Below, piece after piece: positions 18,524-28,173 of a stretch of DNA of 64,000 bases. The notes under the pieces are model-generated. The model was given only the letters and a program-made list of their open reading frames with translations, did not search any database and had not been told where the DNA came from. The stretch is from positions 93,904 to 157,903 of the forward strand of contig CANTEG010000006.1 in the NCBI GenBank assembly GCA_947652735.1. The letters are read 5' to 3'. Source of the stretch: an uncultured Lachnospiraceae bacterium. Its GTDB lineage: Bacteria; Bacillota; Clostridia; Lachnospirales; Lachnospiraceae. A program made the translations under genes and the position numbers. Within the stretch, counting starts at the first letter, position 1; each line of letters begins with the position of its first letter.

Positions 18524-19099
18524 ATGAGTAAGATTAACAAAGGAGAATACGGTTATTTAAAGGCATACAGGCGAGGAAAGCTTGTGGGGTTTATCATATT
18601 TGTTGCAATGATTGAATTTATCGTTATCACAATGCTTCTGATGTTTGGTTCCACAGGCCGCGTGGGAATTGTGTTTGCAATTTTGCTTACGCTTCCTATG
18701 GCAAAGTTTTTTATTGCATTTATAACATGCGTGAAATTTAAACCGCTGGACGAGGAAAGCTACAAAAAAATATCGGAGGCTATCCATAATAAATACGGAT
18801 TTTTGATGTATGACCTTGTAATATCCCAGTATGAGGGTTTTAAATTTTATCAGGCTATGTGTGTAAAAAACGGTAAGGTATGTGCCCTTGTTTTGGATAA
18901 AAGCGTTCAGACAGAAAAAAAGGCATATGAGAAATGGATAAAAAGCTGTTTTAAGGACAGCAAATACCAGTATACGGTTTATATTTATGACAGCATTGAT
19001 GGGTATATAAAAAAGGCAAATTCCATCAGTGAGGCAAACGAAAACACAAGAACCATAGATAAGCATGTGGCACAAATGATTCAGGAAATGTGTGTGTAA
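18524..19099 (+). CDS. Conserved two-segment membrane protein, function unknown
   Basis: A 191-residue protein with two adjacent membrane helices (about 20-43 and 47-70) after a basic N-terminus, then a soluble domain of about 120 residues with no motif I recognise. GTGGAG lies upstream of the ATG. The 116-base gap before it shows nothing clear. It is followed after 9 bases by a pseudouridine synthase, so it may share the transcript. Confidence 0.6.
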   Translation: MSKINKGEYGYLKAYRRGKLVGFIIFVAMIEFIVITMLLMFGSTGRVGIVFAILLTLPMAKFFIAFITCVKFKPLDEESYKKISEAIHNKYGFLMYDLVISQYEGFKFYQAMCVKNGKVCALVLDKSVQTEKKAYEKWIKSCFKDSKYQYTVYIYDSIDGYIKKANSISEANENTRTIDKHVAQMIQEMCV

Positions 19100-19108
19100 G
19101 GATAGGAT

Positions 19109-20098
19109 ATGAGAGAGTTAAGGATAAACGATAAGGTTTGCGGTCAGCGGTTAAATAAATATCTGCTCAAATATCTTGACAGGGCAGGTTCCTCTTTTGT
19201 TTATAAAATGCTGAGGAAAAAAAATATAACCTTGAACGATAAAAAGGCAAAGGGCGATGAATTGCTTTCTTGTGGGGATGTCGTTAAGCTTTACCTTTCA
19301 GATGAAACCATAGAAAAATTTAAGTCATCAGGCTTAAAGGACACGGGGAACGCAAAAAAAAGCAGTTTTAACCTGACGGTGTTATATGAAGATGAGCATA
19401 TTATCGCAGTTCATAAGCCACAGGGAGTGTTATCCCAAAAGGCGAAGGATGATGATTACTCCATAAATGAAGCAATTGTTGATTATTGTATAAGCAGGAA
19501 TATCATTTCTGACGAGGATGTATTTAAGCCGTCAGTGTGTAACCGTTTGGACAGAAACACATCAGGGATTATACTTGCTGGAAAGTCACTGCATGGCAGT
19601 CAACTTTTGACATCAATGTTAAGAGAGCGGAAGCTGGATAAATATTATTATACCATTGTTGAGGGCTGCTTTGACAAAAGGTTCGAGGACAGTGCTTACA
19701 TAAGAAAAGACAGGGAATACAATAAATCGTATGTTATTCCTGCGGAAGAATTTAATAATGACAAGGCTTACAGCATGATAAAAACAAGTTTTACGCCGAT
19801 TTGTACAGGCAGGCGGTTTTCACTTATAAGGGTGAAGCTCATAACGGGGAAATCACATCAGATAAGGGCACATTTGGCATATCTTGGATATCCTGTTATA
19901 GGTGATTACAAATATGGTAGTGAGGAAATAAACAGGTATGTCAGGGATAATTTTAAACTGAAGCACCAGTTACTTCATGCAGGGCAGATATTTTTCCCGG
20001 ACGGATTGGAAATACGGGATATGCTGCCTGATATATTTAAGACCATATGTGAAAATGATATGTTAGAACCGTTAGGTGAAGAAATATACAACATTTGA
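19109..20098 (+). CDS. RluA-family pseudouridine synthase with S4 domain
   Basis: A 329-residue enzyme that converts uridine to pseudouridine in rRNA or tRNA. Residues 1-65 are an S4 RNA-binding domain, and the catalytic domain carries NRLDRNTSG with D148. The 3' end lies within the ribosome site region of recU. A second RluA-family gene lies at 47.2 kb; this one is the more divergent, RluC-like form. Target site unknown. Confidence 0.88.
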   Translation: MRELRINDKVCGQRLNKYLLKYLDRAGSSFVYKMLRKKNITLNDKKAKGDELLSCGDVVKLYLSDETIEKFKSSGLKDTGNAKKSSFNLTVLYEDEHIIAVHKPQGVLSQKAKDDDYSINEAIVDYCISRNIISDEDVFKPSVCNRLDRNTSGIILAGKSLHGSQLLTSMLRERKLDKYYYTIVEGCFDKRFEDSAYIRKDREYNKSYVIPAEEFNNDKAYSMIKTSFTPICTGRRFSLIRVKLITGKSHQIRAHLAYLGYPVIGDYKYGSEEINRYVRDNFKLKHQLLHAGQIFFPDGLEIRDMLPDIFKTICENDMLEPLGEEIYNI

Positions 20099-20108
20099 GG
20101 TGAAGCAA

Positions 20109-20639
20109 ATGGCGACATGGAATTCCAGAGGCTTGAGAGGTTCAACCCTTGAGGAACTGATCAATCACACAAACGAACTTTACAGGCAAAAGGGACTTGG
20201 GCTTGTCCAAAAAATTCCCACACCCATAACACCTGTTAAAATAGATAAGGAAAAAGGTAACATTTCACTGGCATATTTTGAAAAGGATTCTACGGTTGAC
20301 TATATAGGAACTGTACAGGGAATTCCCATATGCTTTGACGCAAAGGAATGTGCGGTGGATACCTTTAACATGAGAAACATACATGAGCATCAGATAGAGT
20401 TTATGCGGGACTTTGAGGCTCAAAAGGGAATTAGCTTTCTGATTATCATGTTTACGGCACGCAATGAATTTTATTACATGAGGTTTTCGGAGCTTTCAGC
20501 GTACATACAAAGAATGAATGAGGGACATCCGAAAAATTTTAAGTATAATGAGCTGGACAGGGAATACTTTATAAAGCAGGAGCAGGGTGCTCTTGTACAT
20601 TATTTAAAAGGGTTGCAAAAGGATTTAAGTGAGAGGTGA
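20109..20639 (+). CDS. recU: Holliday junction resolvase RecU
   Basis: A 176-residue nuclease that cuts four-way DNA junctions in Firmicutes in place of RuvC. The start at 20109 is chosen because GAGGTGA lies 6 bases before it and the product then begins MATWNSRG, as is usual; an upstream ATG at 20076 would overlap rluA. Active-site features are E in GSTLEELI and the D...D-AK set (STVDYIG, CFDAKEC). In many Firmicutes recU sits next to a PBP1 gene; here nadE follows after 4 bases. Confidence 0.93.
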   Translation: MATWNSRGLRGSTLEELINHTNELYRQKGLGLVQKIPTPITPVKIDKEKGNISLAYFEKDSTVDYIGTVQGIPICFDAKECAVDTFNMRNIHEHQIEFMRDFEAQKGISFLIIMFTARNEFYYMRFSELSAYIQRMNEGHPKNFKYNELDREYFIKQEQGALVHYLKGLQKDLSER

Positions 20640-20643
20640 AAAA

Positions 20644-22605
20644 ATGTTTGATTATTACAGGATTTGTACCGCAGTACCTGATGTAAGAGTTGCTGATGTT
20701 GATTATAACACAGAGCAAATTATTAATATACTGGAAAAGGCACATAGACAGAATGTAGATATCATTTGTTTTCCTGAGCTATGTGTAACAGGATACTCCT
20801 GTGGAGATTTATTTTTTCAGGACGTTCTTCTTAATTCATGTAAATCGGCAATCGGGCGGATTGTTAAGGCATCTGCTAATTTTAACATGATTATTGCAGT
20901 TGGGGCACCGTGCAAAATAGAAAATCAGTTGTTTAATGCCGCATACATTATATTTGACGGTATCATTCATGGTATCAACATTAAATCATTTATTCCAAAT
21001 TACAATGAATTTTATGAGAAGAGATGGTTTTCCTATGCCGCAGACCTTTCTGCCTCAGAGGTTTCATCGTTAGATGTGGCATGTGACTGCGAGGATTATA
21101 AAGTTCCTGTGGGAAATGACATCATATATAACTTTTGCGGAAGATTGACCTTAGGTGTGGAAATTTGTGAGGACATGTGGGCACCCGTATCACCATCCAC
21201 ATGGATGGCAGTGTCAGGTGCGGAGGTCATTTTAAACCTATCTGCAAGCAATGATACAATCGGTAAGCGCGAGTATAGAAGAAATATCGTAAAAAGCAAA
21301 TCAGTTGCTCTTATGTGTGAGTATATCTATACATCAGCAGGCGCAAGTGAATCGACGACAGATTTAATATTTTCGGGACATTCCATGATTGTGGAAAACG
21401 GTCGTGTCTTAATAGAAAATAAGAAGATTGCTGACAACAACTATTTGCTTGTGTCGGATATTGATCTTGGAAAAATCAGGGCGGACAGAATTAAGGGAAA
21501 GACCTACAAGGATTCCTACAGTGCTTACTGCAAAAATGTTTCCATACGTGAAATCTATGTAAAGGATGCTGTTCTTGGTTCTGACGGCTCTATATACAAT
21601 GTTCAAAAATATCCGTTTATACCTGCCAATGAAATGAAACGGCTTTCCAGGTGCAATGATATATTTAACATGCAGGTAGGCGGTCTTGCAAAGCGGCTTA
21701 GTGTTACGGACGGAAAAATGGTTGTAGGAGTTTCGGGCGGTATGGATTCCACCCTCACACTTCTTGTATGTGCAAAGACTTTGGAACGGCTTGGACTTCC
21801 AATGACGAACCTTGTTGGAATCACCATGCCTGCATTCGGCACCACAGACAGAACCTACAATAATTCCCTTAAGCTGATGAGCAGCCTCCAGATTGACACA
21901 AAAATAATTCCGATAGCAGAAGCGTGCTTAACACATTACAGGGATATTGGACATGACCCGAAAAATAAGGATATCACATTTGAAAATGTACAGGCACGTG
22001 AGAGAACACAGGTACTTATGGACTATGCCAATAAAATAGGAGCCATTGTTGTTGGAACGGGAGATTTAAGTGAGCTGGCACTTGGCTGGTGCACCTATAA
22101 TGCGGACCAGATGAGCATGTACGGTGTAAATGCAAGCATCCCGAAAACCCTTGTTAAATGGATGATTGACAGCGTTATCAAGCATAATTTATTTCCAAAC
22201 AGTACAGAGGTACTGATGGATATTATTGATACACCTATCAGCCCTGAGCTTTTGCCTCCTGATGAAAACGGTAACATAGCACAAAAAACAGAGGATTTTG
22301 TGGGACCATATGAACTTCATGATTTCTTTTTATATTATGTTGTCAGATATGGATTTTCACCAGACAAAATATATTATATGGCAAAAAAAGCGTTTAGGGG
22401 AATTTATACTGGTGATATCATTTTAAAATGGATGAATACATTTTATAAACGGTTTTTTACCCAGCAGTTTAAGCGAAGCTGCATGCCTGACGGAGTTAAG
22501 GTGGGAAGTGTATGTCTTTCTCCGAGAGGTGACTGGCGTATGCCGAGTGATGCATCACTTCACATGTGGCAGAAACAGATTGCTGAGCTTATTGCCAACC
22601 CTTAA
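20644..22605 (+). CDS. nadE: Glutamine-dependent NAD+ synthetase
   Basis: A 653-residue two-domain enzyme that makes NAD from deamido-NAD, ATP and glutamine. The N-terminal nitrilase-type glutaminase has the triad E45 (FPELC), K114 and C175 (EICED). The C-terminal synthetase has the ATP loop SGGMDS (364-369). The start at 20644 follows GAGAGGTG. The stop overlaps by 17 bases the stop region of a gene on the other strand. Confidence 0.95.
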   Translation: MFDYYRICTAVPDVRVADVDYNTEQIINILEKAHRQNVDIICFPELCVTGYSCGDLFFQDVLLNSCKSAIGRIVKASANFNMIIAVGAPCKIENQLFNAAYIIFDGIIHGINIKSFIPNYNEFYEKRWFSYAADLSASEVSSLDVACDCEDYKVPVGNDIIYNFCGRLTLGVEICEDMWAPVSPSTWMAVSGAEVILNLSASNDTIGKREYRRNIVKSKSVALMCEYIYTSAGASESTTDLIFSGHSMIVENGRVLIENKKIADNNYLLVSDIDLGKIRADRIKGKTYKDSYSAYCKNVSIREIYVKDAVLGSDGSIYNVQKYPFIPANEMKRLSRCNDIFNMQVGGLAKRLSVTDGKMVVGVSGGMDSTLTLLVCAKTLERLGLPMTNLVGITMPAFGTTDRTYNNSLKLMSSLQIDTKIIPIAEACLTHYRDIGHDPKNKDITFENVQARERTQVLMDYANKIGAIVVGTGDLSELALGWCTYNADQMSMYGVNASIPKTLVKWMIDSVIKHNLFPNSTEVLMDIIDTPISPELLPPDENGNIAQKTEDFVGPYELHDFFLYYVVRYGFSPDKIYYMAKKAFRGIYTGDIILKWMNTFYKRFFTQQFKRSCMPDGVKVGSVCLSPRGDWRMPSDASLHMWQKQIAELIANP

Positions 22606-23302
22606 TATTTCCGTTTAAAATGGCTGTAAATATTTTTTCTTTACAGCCGGGATTTTCAGCTTCCAGTGATTTGACGAGGTTTTTGGCATATTCCCTCTTA
22701 GTAAAGCCGTCAGCAGGGCACTTAGCTTTTACTATGGGAAGTTCCATCTGCCGTTCAAATGCTTTAATCTCGCCTTCATTGCAGAACATAAGTGGGCGTA
22801 TCAGTGTAAGTTTTGAACGGTCAAGGTAGGTGACAGGGGCAAATGTATGGATGCGTCCTTCATATATCAGTGACATCATAAAGGTTTCTATGATATCATC
22901 CTTGTGATGGGCATAGGCAAGCTTGTTGCATCCAAGCTTAACAATTCTGTCATTTAGGGCACCCTTTCTCATTTTTGCACACAAAGAGCAGGGGTTAGAC
23001 TCTTTTCTGGCATTAAATATTATCTCATAAATCTCTGTGTCCTCAACATGGTATTCTACGTTAAGGTGGTCACAGAGCTTTTTTATTTCTTCCGTTTCAA
23101 AGCCGGGAATTCCAAGGTTAATCGTTATGGCAACAATATCAAACTGCTTCGGGTAAAATCTTCTTAAATTTGCAAGGGCATACAAAAGAGTAAGACTGTC
23201 TTTTCCACCTGATATGCCAATTGCAATTTTGTCATTTTCCTCTATCATTCCGTATGTATCAATTGCCCGTCTTGTATAGCTTAAAAGCTTTTGAAGCTTC
23301 AT
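22589..23302 (-). CDS. TtcA-like ATP-dependent tRNA sulfurtransferase
   Basis: A 237-residue PP-loop enzyme: SGGKDSLTLL binds ATP, CSLCAKMRRG-like CSLCAKMRKG carries a CxxC pair, and a further Cys lies in KAKCPADG. This pattern fits TtcA, which makes 2-thiocytidine in tRNA using an Fe-S cluster. The start at 23302 is chosen because AAAGGAAG lies 7 bases before it; longer starts lack a site. It is the only minus-strand gene in the first 58 kb and overlaps nadE tail to tail by 17 bases. Confidence 0.82.
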   Translation of the reverse strand: MKLQKLLSYTRRAIDTYGMIEENDKIAIGISGGKDSLTLLYALANLRRFYPKQFDIVAITINLGIPGFETEEIKKLCDHLNVEYHVEDTEIYEIIFNARKESNPCSLCAKMRKGALNDRIVKLGCNKLAYAHHKDDIIETFMMSLIYEGRIHTFAPVTYLDRSKLTLIRPLMFCNEGEIKAFERQMELPIVKAKCPADGFTKREYAKNLVKSLEAENPGCKEKIFTAILNGNIKGWQ

Positions 23303-23461
23303 AATCATTCTTCCTTTCGCATCAAAATATAAGTGAAACTGCAAGTTATTCTAGCATAAATATATTTTTCACACAATGACCAAGTATTTTTATTTAAAAG
23401 GGACGTTTATGGGACAATTGATATGGTAAAACGATATATAGAGGCGGCAGGGTACAAAAAA

Positions 23462-23539
23462 CGAACATTTATTCGAAAAAAAGTATTGACATGCGAACAA
23501 ATGTACGGTATAGTAATAACAGGTTAAGAACACATGTTC
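23462..23539 (+). promoter_or_regulatory. SOS promoter with three LexA-box-like sites
   Basis: The core promoter is TTGACA (23486-23491), a 17-base spacer, then TATAGT (23509-23514). Three sites fit the Gram-positive LexA box CGAACN4GTTCG: CGAACATTTATTCG (23462-23475) upstream, CGAACAAATGTACG (23494-23507) filling the spacer, and GAACACATGTTC (23528-23539), a perfect palindrome just after the predicted start. Occupancy of the second or third site would block RNA polymerase directly. Confidence 0.8.
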
Positions 23540-23552
23540 AGGAGGTGATATT

Positions 23553-23885
23553 ATGAACTTACAAAAAACAGTCAATTTTATTCATAACAATTACAAGAAG
23601 CTTATTCTTTGCATAAGTATTTTACTTGTAGCCTCTATTATTATATTTGGCGCATCCGGTATGAACCGTGATGTGAGTGCAAACACGCACAACGAAAAGT
23701 ACTTCAAGTGCATATCCGTTGAGAGAGACGATACTTTATGGAGTATCGCAAAGGAGTACATGTCAGAGGAATATGACTCTGTGGAAGACTATATCGCAGA
23801 GGTCATGGAGATTAACGGATTAACAAGCGACACCCTCTACAATGGTGCATCTATCATAGTTCCTTATTATGGGGTACCAATGTAG
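23553..23885 (+). CDS. YneA-like SOS cell-division inhibitor (LysM protein)
   Basis: A 110-residue protein: short basic N-terminus, one membrane segment (about 17-37), then an extracellular LysM-type domain (YFKCISVERDDTLWSIAKEY... with INGL and ASIIVPY). B. subtilis YneA has this plan and blocks septation after DNA damage under LexA control. Here the promoter has three LexA-like boxes, which strongly supports the same role. In Bacillus yneA is next to lexA; no lexA lies in this window. AGGAGGTGA is 4 bases before the ATG. Sequence identity to YneA cannot be measured here. Confidence 0.8.
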   Translation: MNLQKTVNFIHNNYKKLILCISILLVASIIIFGASGMNRDVSANTHNEKYFKCISVERDDTLWSIAKEYMSEEYDSVEDYIAEVMEINGLTSDTLYNGASIIVPYYGVPM

Positions 23886-23912
23886 AGTTTACCATTTCAC
23901 ACCTTTTGCATT

Positions 23913-23950
23913 GAGGCTGCATCCAATTGGCAGCCTCTTTGTTTTTGTTA
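23913..23950 (+). terminator. Rho-independent terminator of the yneA-like gene
   Basis: The GAGGCTGC/GCAGCCTC stem (23913-23920 with 23930-23937) is followed by TTTGTTTTTGTT. Confidence 0.85.
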
Positions 23951-24038
23951 CATTTGCACTGTTGAAAAAATGAAATATCTGTCTTATAATTATTCAGTTG
24001 AACATCTTTAGGAATAATGAATGAGAGGATTATCATAT

Positions 24039-25490
24039 ATGGAAACAAATGGGACTCCGCTTATGGAGCCAGACAGACAATATTATTTTATGAATTTGTG
24101 CAAGGAACAGGTTATTGATATAAGAGCGGCGAAGGGACGTGAATTGACATACTGCGTAACGACCTTTGGATGTCAGATGAATGCCCATGATTCTGAAAAA
24201 TTAAAGGGGATTTTGGATGTTATCGGATTTTGCGAACAGGAGGATGAAACCGCAGACCTTGTTATATACAATACATGTACGGTAAGGGAAAATGCCAACC
24301 AAAAGCTTTATGGGCATTTGGGACATCTGAAAAATCTCAAGCAAAATAATCCTGATATGATTATTTGTCTGTGTGGTTGCATGATGCAGGAACCCCATGT
24401 GATAGAAACAATAAAGAAAAAGTACAGTTTTGTTGATATTATTTTTGGGACACATAACATATATAAGCTGGCAGAGCTGTTAAGCATGCATCTTAATACA
24501 AGAAATCAGGTGATTGAGGTACTGGAACAGGGAGAGCAGACAGTGGAGGCACTTCCGCAGAAAAGAAAGTACAGCTTTAAGTCAGGCGTCAATATTATGT
24601 TTGGCTGTAACAATTTCTGTACCTATTGTATCGTGCCTTACGTAAGGGGACGTGAGAAAAGCAGAAAGCCTGAGGAAATATTGGATGAAATTAAAAAGCT
24701 TACAGAATGCGGCGTAAAAGAAGTTATGCTTCTTGGTCAGAATGTAAATTCCTACGGAAAAATATTTGACTATACAGATGGCAAGATTGTCCAATTGTCT
24801 TGCGATGAACAAATTACATTTCCGAGGCTGTTAGAGATGGTGTGTCAGATTCCAAAGCTTGAGCGGATTCGGTTTATGACAAGTCACCCAAAGGATTTGT
24901 CAGATGAGCTGATAGCGGTTATGGCTTCCAATGACAAAATTTGCAATCATCTGCATCTGCCGATTCAGTCAGGCTCGTCAGCAATCTTAGATAAAATGAA
25001 CCGAAGATATACGAAAGAGCATTATTTGGCACTTGTAGATAAAATAAGAACCGCGATTCCTGATATATCACTGACAACGGATATTATGGTTGGGTTTCCG
25101 GGTGAGACTGAGGAAGATTTTCTGGAAACCCTTGATGTGGTAGAAAAGGTCAAATTTGACCAGGCATTTACCTTTATTTATTCCAAAAGGACAGGTACAC
25201 CTGCCGCGTCCATGGAAAATCAGATTTCAACAGATGTGGTAAAGGAGCGTTTTAACAGATTGCTTGAAAGGGTAAATACAATTTCAAACAATCAGGTAAA
25301 AAGATATGAGGGTACGTGCAGGGATGTTTTGGTTGAGGAGTTAAATAATCAGGACAGCAGTCTTGTAACGGGACGTACAGGCGAGAATATAACGGTTCAT
25401 TTTAAGGGAGACGAAACTCTTATCGGTCAGATTGTGAAGGTAAGGCTTGATGCGTGCAAGGGCTTTTATTTTATGGGAGAACAGGTATAA
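24039..25490 (+). CDS. miaB: tRNA-2-methylthio-N6-dimethylallyladenosine synthase
   Basis: A 483-residue radical-SAM enzyme that adds the methylthio group to i6A37 in tRNA. Three N-terminal cysteines (FGCQMNAHDSE, NTCTVREN, CGCMMQE) hold the auxiliary Fe-S cluster. CNNFCTYC is the radical-SAM CxxxCxxC, and a TRAM domain ends the protein. The ATG at 24039 follows GAGAGGA; 24021 is possible. It works on the product of MiaA, encoded at 30.1 kb in the same run with mutS and mutL between. Confidence 0.95.
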   Translation: METNGTPLMEPDRQYYFMNLCKEQVIDIRAAKGRELTYCVTTFGCQMNAHDSEKLKGILDVIGFCEQEDETADLVIYNTCTVRENANQKLYGHLGHLKNLKQNNPDMIICLCGCMMQEPHVIETIKKKYSFVDIIFGTHNIYKLAELLSMHLNTRNQVIEVLEQGEQTVEALPQKRKYSFKSGVNIMFGCNNFCTYCIVPYVRGREKSRKPEEILDEIKKLTECGVKEVMLLGQNVNSYGKIFDYTDGKIVQLSCDEQITFPRLLEMVCQIPKLERIRFMTSHPKDLSDELIAVMASNDKICNHLHLPIQSGSSAILDKMNRRYTKEHYLALVDKIRTAIPDISLTTDIMVGFPGETEEDFLETLDVVEKVKFDQAFTFIYSKRTGTPAASMENQISTDVVKERFNRLLERVNTISNNQVKRYEGTCRDVLVEELNNQDSSLVTGRTGENITVHFKGDETLIGQIVKVRLDACKGFYFMGEQV

Positions 25491-25523
25491 AATTCCTTAA
25501 AATACGAAAGGATGGGTGATGAT

Positions 25524-28166
25524 GTGGCGAAGCTTTCTCCTATGATGGAGCAATATTTGGCAACAAAGGAGCAATATAAGGATTGTCTTTTATTTTATAG
25601 AGTCGGTGATTTTTATGAAATGTTTTTTGATGATGCACTGCTTGCATCAAAGGAGCTGGAAATCACTTTAACAGGAAAAGAGTGCGGCATGGAGGAACGG
25701 GCACCTATGTGTGGTGTACCATATCATGCTGCTGATACATATATTAACCGGCTTGTGGAAAAGGGCTACAGGGTTGCCATAGGTGAACAGGTTGAGGACC
25801 CGCGTCTTGCAAAGGGGCTGGTAAAGCGTGAGGTAATAAAAATAGTAACTCCGGGAACAAACATGTCAACGGAGCTTCTTGACGAGGGCAAAAATAATTA
25901 TATTATGTGTATATCCTGCATGAAAGACAGATACGGTATTGCCGTGACGGATTTATCCACAGGTATTTTTAAAACATGTGAGGTTAAGTCAGAAGAAAAG
26001 GTGATAGATGAGCTGAATAAATATCAGCCGTCAGAGCTTATATGCAGGGAGGATTTTGATTTCTCGTCAAATAATTTAAGCTTTATCACTGATAAACTTT
26101 CCATTACGAAATCTGTTGTTGACGGCTATTATTTTGATTTGGATAATACGGAACGATTGTTAAAAAATCATTTTAAGGTAAACAGCCTTCAGGGACTGGG
26201 GCTCTCGGAGTTTCCTGTAATGGTTTCCGCATCAGGTGCGTTGCTTCAATATTTGTATGATACACAAATGAACAGCTTAAATCATATAAACAGTATCAAC
26301 ATTTACTCTGTAGATTCCTTTATGGTTATTGATGCATCTACAAGAAGAAATCTTGAGCTTACTGAAACCATTCGGGACAAGCAGAAAAAAGGTTCCCTGC
26401 TATGGGTGCTTGATAAGACAAGAACTGCTATGGGTGCAAGGCTTTTGCGTGAGTATGTGGAACAGCCCCTTATGGAGCGGGAAGCGATAGAGGACAGGCT
26501 TACATCTATTGAAAATTTGAACACCGCAATGATAACAAGGGAGGAACTTCGGGAATACTTAAATTCCATTTATGATTTGGAGAGACTGCTTGCAAGAATA
26601 ACACTAAAGACGGCAAACCCACGTGATTTGCTTTCTTTCAAAAATTCTATAAGGTATCTTCCAGATATTAAAAATTTACTAAAGGAGCTTGATGCTCCGC
26701 GATTTAAAATGATATATGAGGAGTTAGATACCCTTGATGATTTATATGTACTTATTGATGCGGCAATAGAGGAGGAGCCACCCATTGCAATTAAGGAGGG
26801 CGGAATTTTTAAGCCGGGATATGACAGTCAGATTGATAAGCTTAAGGATGCAAAAACAAATTGTAAGAGCTGGCTTGCTGAACTTGAGGAAAAAGAACGA
26901 CAAAAAACGGGAATTAAAAATCTTCGTATTAAATACAACAAGATATTTGGGTATTATTTTGAGGTTACAAATTCTTTTAAGGAACAGGTTCCGGATTATT
27001 TTATCAGAAAGCAGACACTTGCAAATGCGGAACGGTATACAACCAATGAACTAAATGATTTGTCAAATACAATCCTCGGAGCTGAGGATAAGCTTTACGG
27101 ACTTGAGTACGAACAATATATAATTCTTAGGGACAGGCTTGGAGAATCAGTGAAGCGGATTAAAAATACGGCACATCATATTGCGGAGCTTGATGCTTTG
27201 GCATCACTTTCACATGTTGCAGTGAAAAACCATTATATTAAACCTGAGATTAATACAAATGGTGTAATAGATATTAAAAACGGCAGGCACCCTGTGGTGG
27301 AAAAGGTGATAGGAGACGGTAACTTTGTCGATAACGATACATTTCTTGATAATTCCATGAGCCGCATATCCATTATCACAGGACCTAATATGGCAGGAAA
27401 GTCTACATATATGCGTCAGACAGCACTTATTGTACTTATGGCACAGATTGGCTCATTTGTTCCGGCAGGCTATGCCAATATTGGACTTTGTGACAGGATA
27501 TTTACAAGGGTAGGGGCATCGGATGATTTGGCATCGGGACAGTCAACCTTTATGATTGAAATGAACGAGGTTGCCAATATCCTTAGAAATGCAACAAAAG
27601 ACAGTTTAATTATACTTGATGAAATCGGACGTGGAACGTCTACCTTTGACGGACTCAGCATTGCGTGGGCTGTCGTGGAGTATATTGCCGATAAGGATAT
27701 TTTAGGTGCAAAAACACTGTTTGCAACACATTATCATGAGCTTACAGAGCTTGAGGGCAAGCTGTCATCGGTGAACAACTATTGTATCGCCGTAAAGGAA
27801 GATGGAGAGTCAATCGTTTTCTTACGGAAAATTATTAAAGGCGGAGCTGACAGAAGCTACGGCATTCAGGTCGCAAGACTTGCAGGCGTTCCTGAGCAGG
27901 TGCTTGTCCGTGCAAGAGAAATCTGTGACCAGCTCATTGATTCTGACTTGGCTCTTAAGGCAAAAGAAATAGACACAAAGACAATAAATAAGGATGATAA
28001 CAGTGACAAGAAAAACAGAGATGCCTCCTATGAGCAAATGTCGCTTTTCTCGTCGCCTGTTGAAATGACGGTTGCAAATGAGCTGAAAAACCTTGATTTG
28101 GATAATATGACACCTATGAAGGCGATGCTTTATCTTCAGGAGCTAAAGGAAAGATTGAGAGGATAG
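25524..28166 (+). CDS. mutS: DNA mismatch repair ATPase MutS
   Basis: An 880-residue mismatch-recognition protein. The GTG at 25524 gives the usual MAKLSPMMEQY start, with AAAGGATGGG upstream; an ATG at 25512 is too close to that site. The N-terminal mismatch-binding GDFYEMFFDDA motif (Phe-x-Glu) is intact. The ATPase has Walker A GPNMAGKST (620-628) and the DEIGRGTSTFDG segment. It is 7 bases upstream of mutL. Confidence 0.96.
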   Translation: MAKLSPMMEQYLATKEQYKDCLLFYRVGDFYEMFFDDALLASKELEITLTGKECGMEERAPMCGVPYHAADTYINRLVEKGYRVAIGEQVEDPRLAKGLVKREVIKIVTPGTNMSTELLDEGKNNYIMCISCMKDRYGIAVTDLSTGIFKTCEVKSEEKVIDELNKYQPSELICREDFDFSSNNLSFITDKLSITKSVVDGYYFDLDNTERLLKNHFKVNSLQGLGLSEFPVMVSASGALLQYLYDTQMNSLNHINSINIYSVDSFMVIDASTRRNLELTETIRDKQKKGSLLWVLDKTRTAMGARLLREYVEQPLMEREAIEDRLTSIENLNTAMITREELREYLNSIYDLERLLARITLKTANPRDLLSFKNSIRYLPDIKNLLKELDAPRFKMIYEELDTLDDLYVLIDAAIEEEPPIAIKEGGIFKPGYDSQIDKLKDAKTNCKSWLAELEEKERQKTGIKNLRIKYNKIFGYYFEVTNSFKEQVPDYFIRKQTLANAERYTTNELNDLSNTILGAEDKLYGLEYEQYIILRDRLGESVKRIKNTAHHIAELDALASLSHVAVKNHYIKPEINTNGVIDIKNGRHPVVEKVIGDGNFVDNDTFLDNSMSRISIITGPNMAGKSTYMRQTALIVLMAQIGSFVPAGYANIGLCDRIFTRVGASDDLASGQSTFMIEMNEVANILRNATKDSLIILDEIGRGTSTFDGLSIAWAVVEYIADKDILGAKTLFATHYHELTELEGKLSSVNNYCIAVKEDGESIVFLRKIIKGGADRSYGIQVARLAGVPEQVLVRAREICDQLIDSDLALKAKEIDTKTINKDDNSDKKNRDASYEQMSLFSSPVEMTVANELKNLDLDNMTPMKAMLYLQELKERLRG

Positions 28167-28173
28167 GTCTTAT

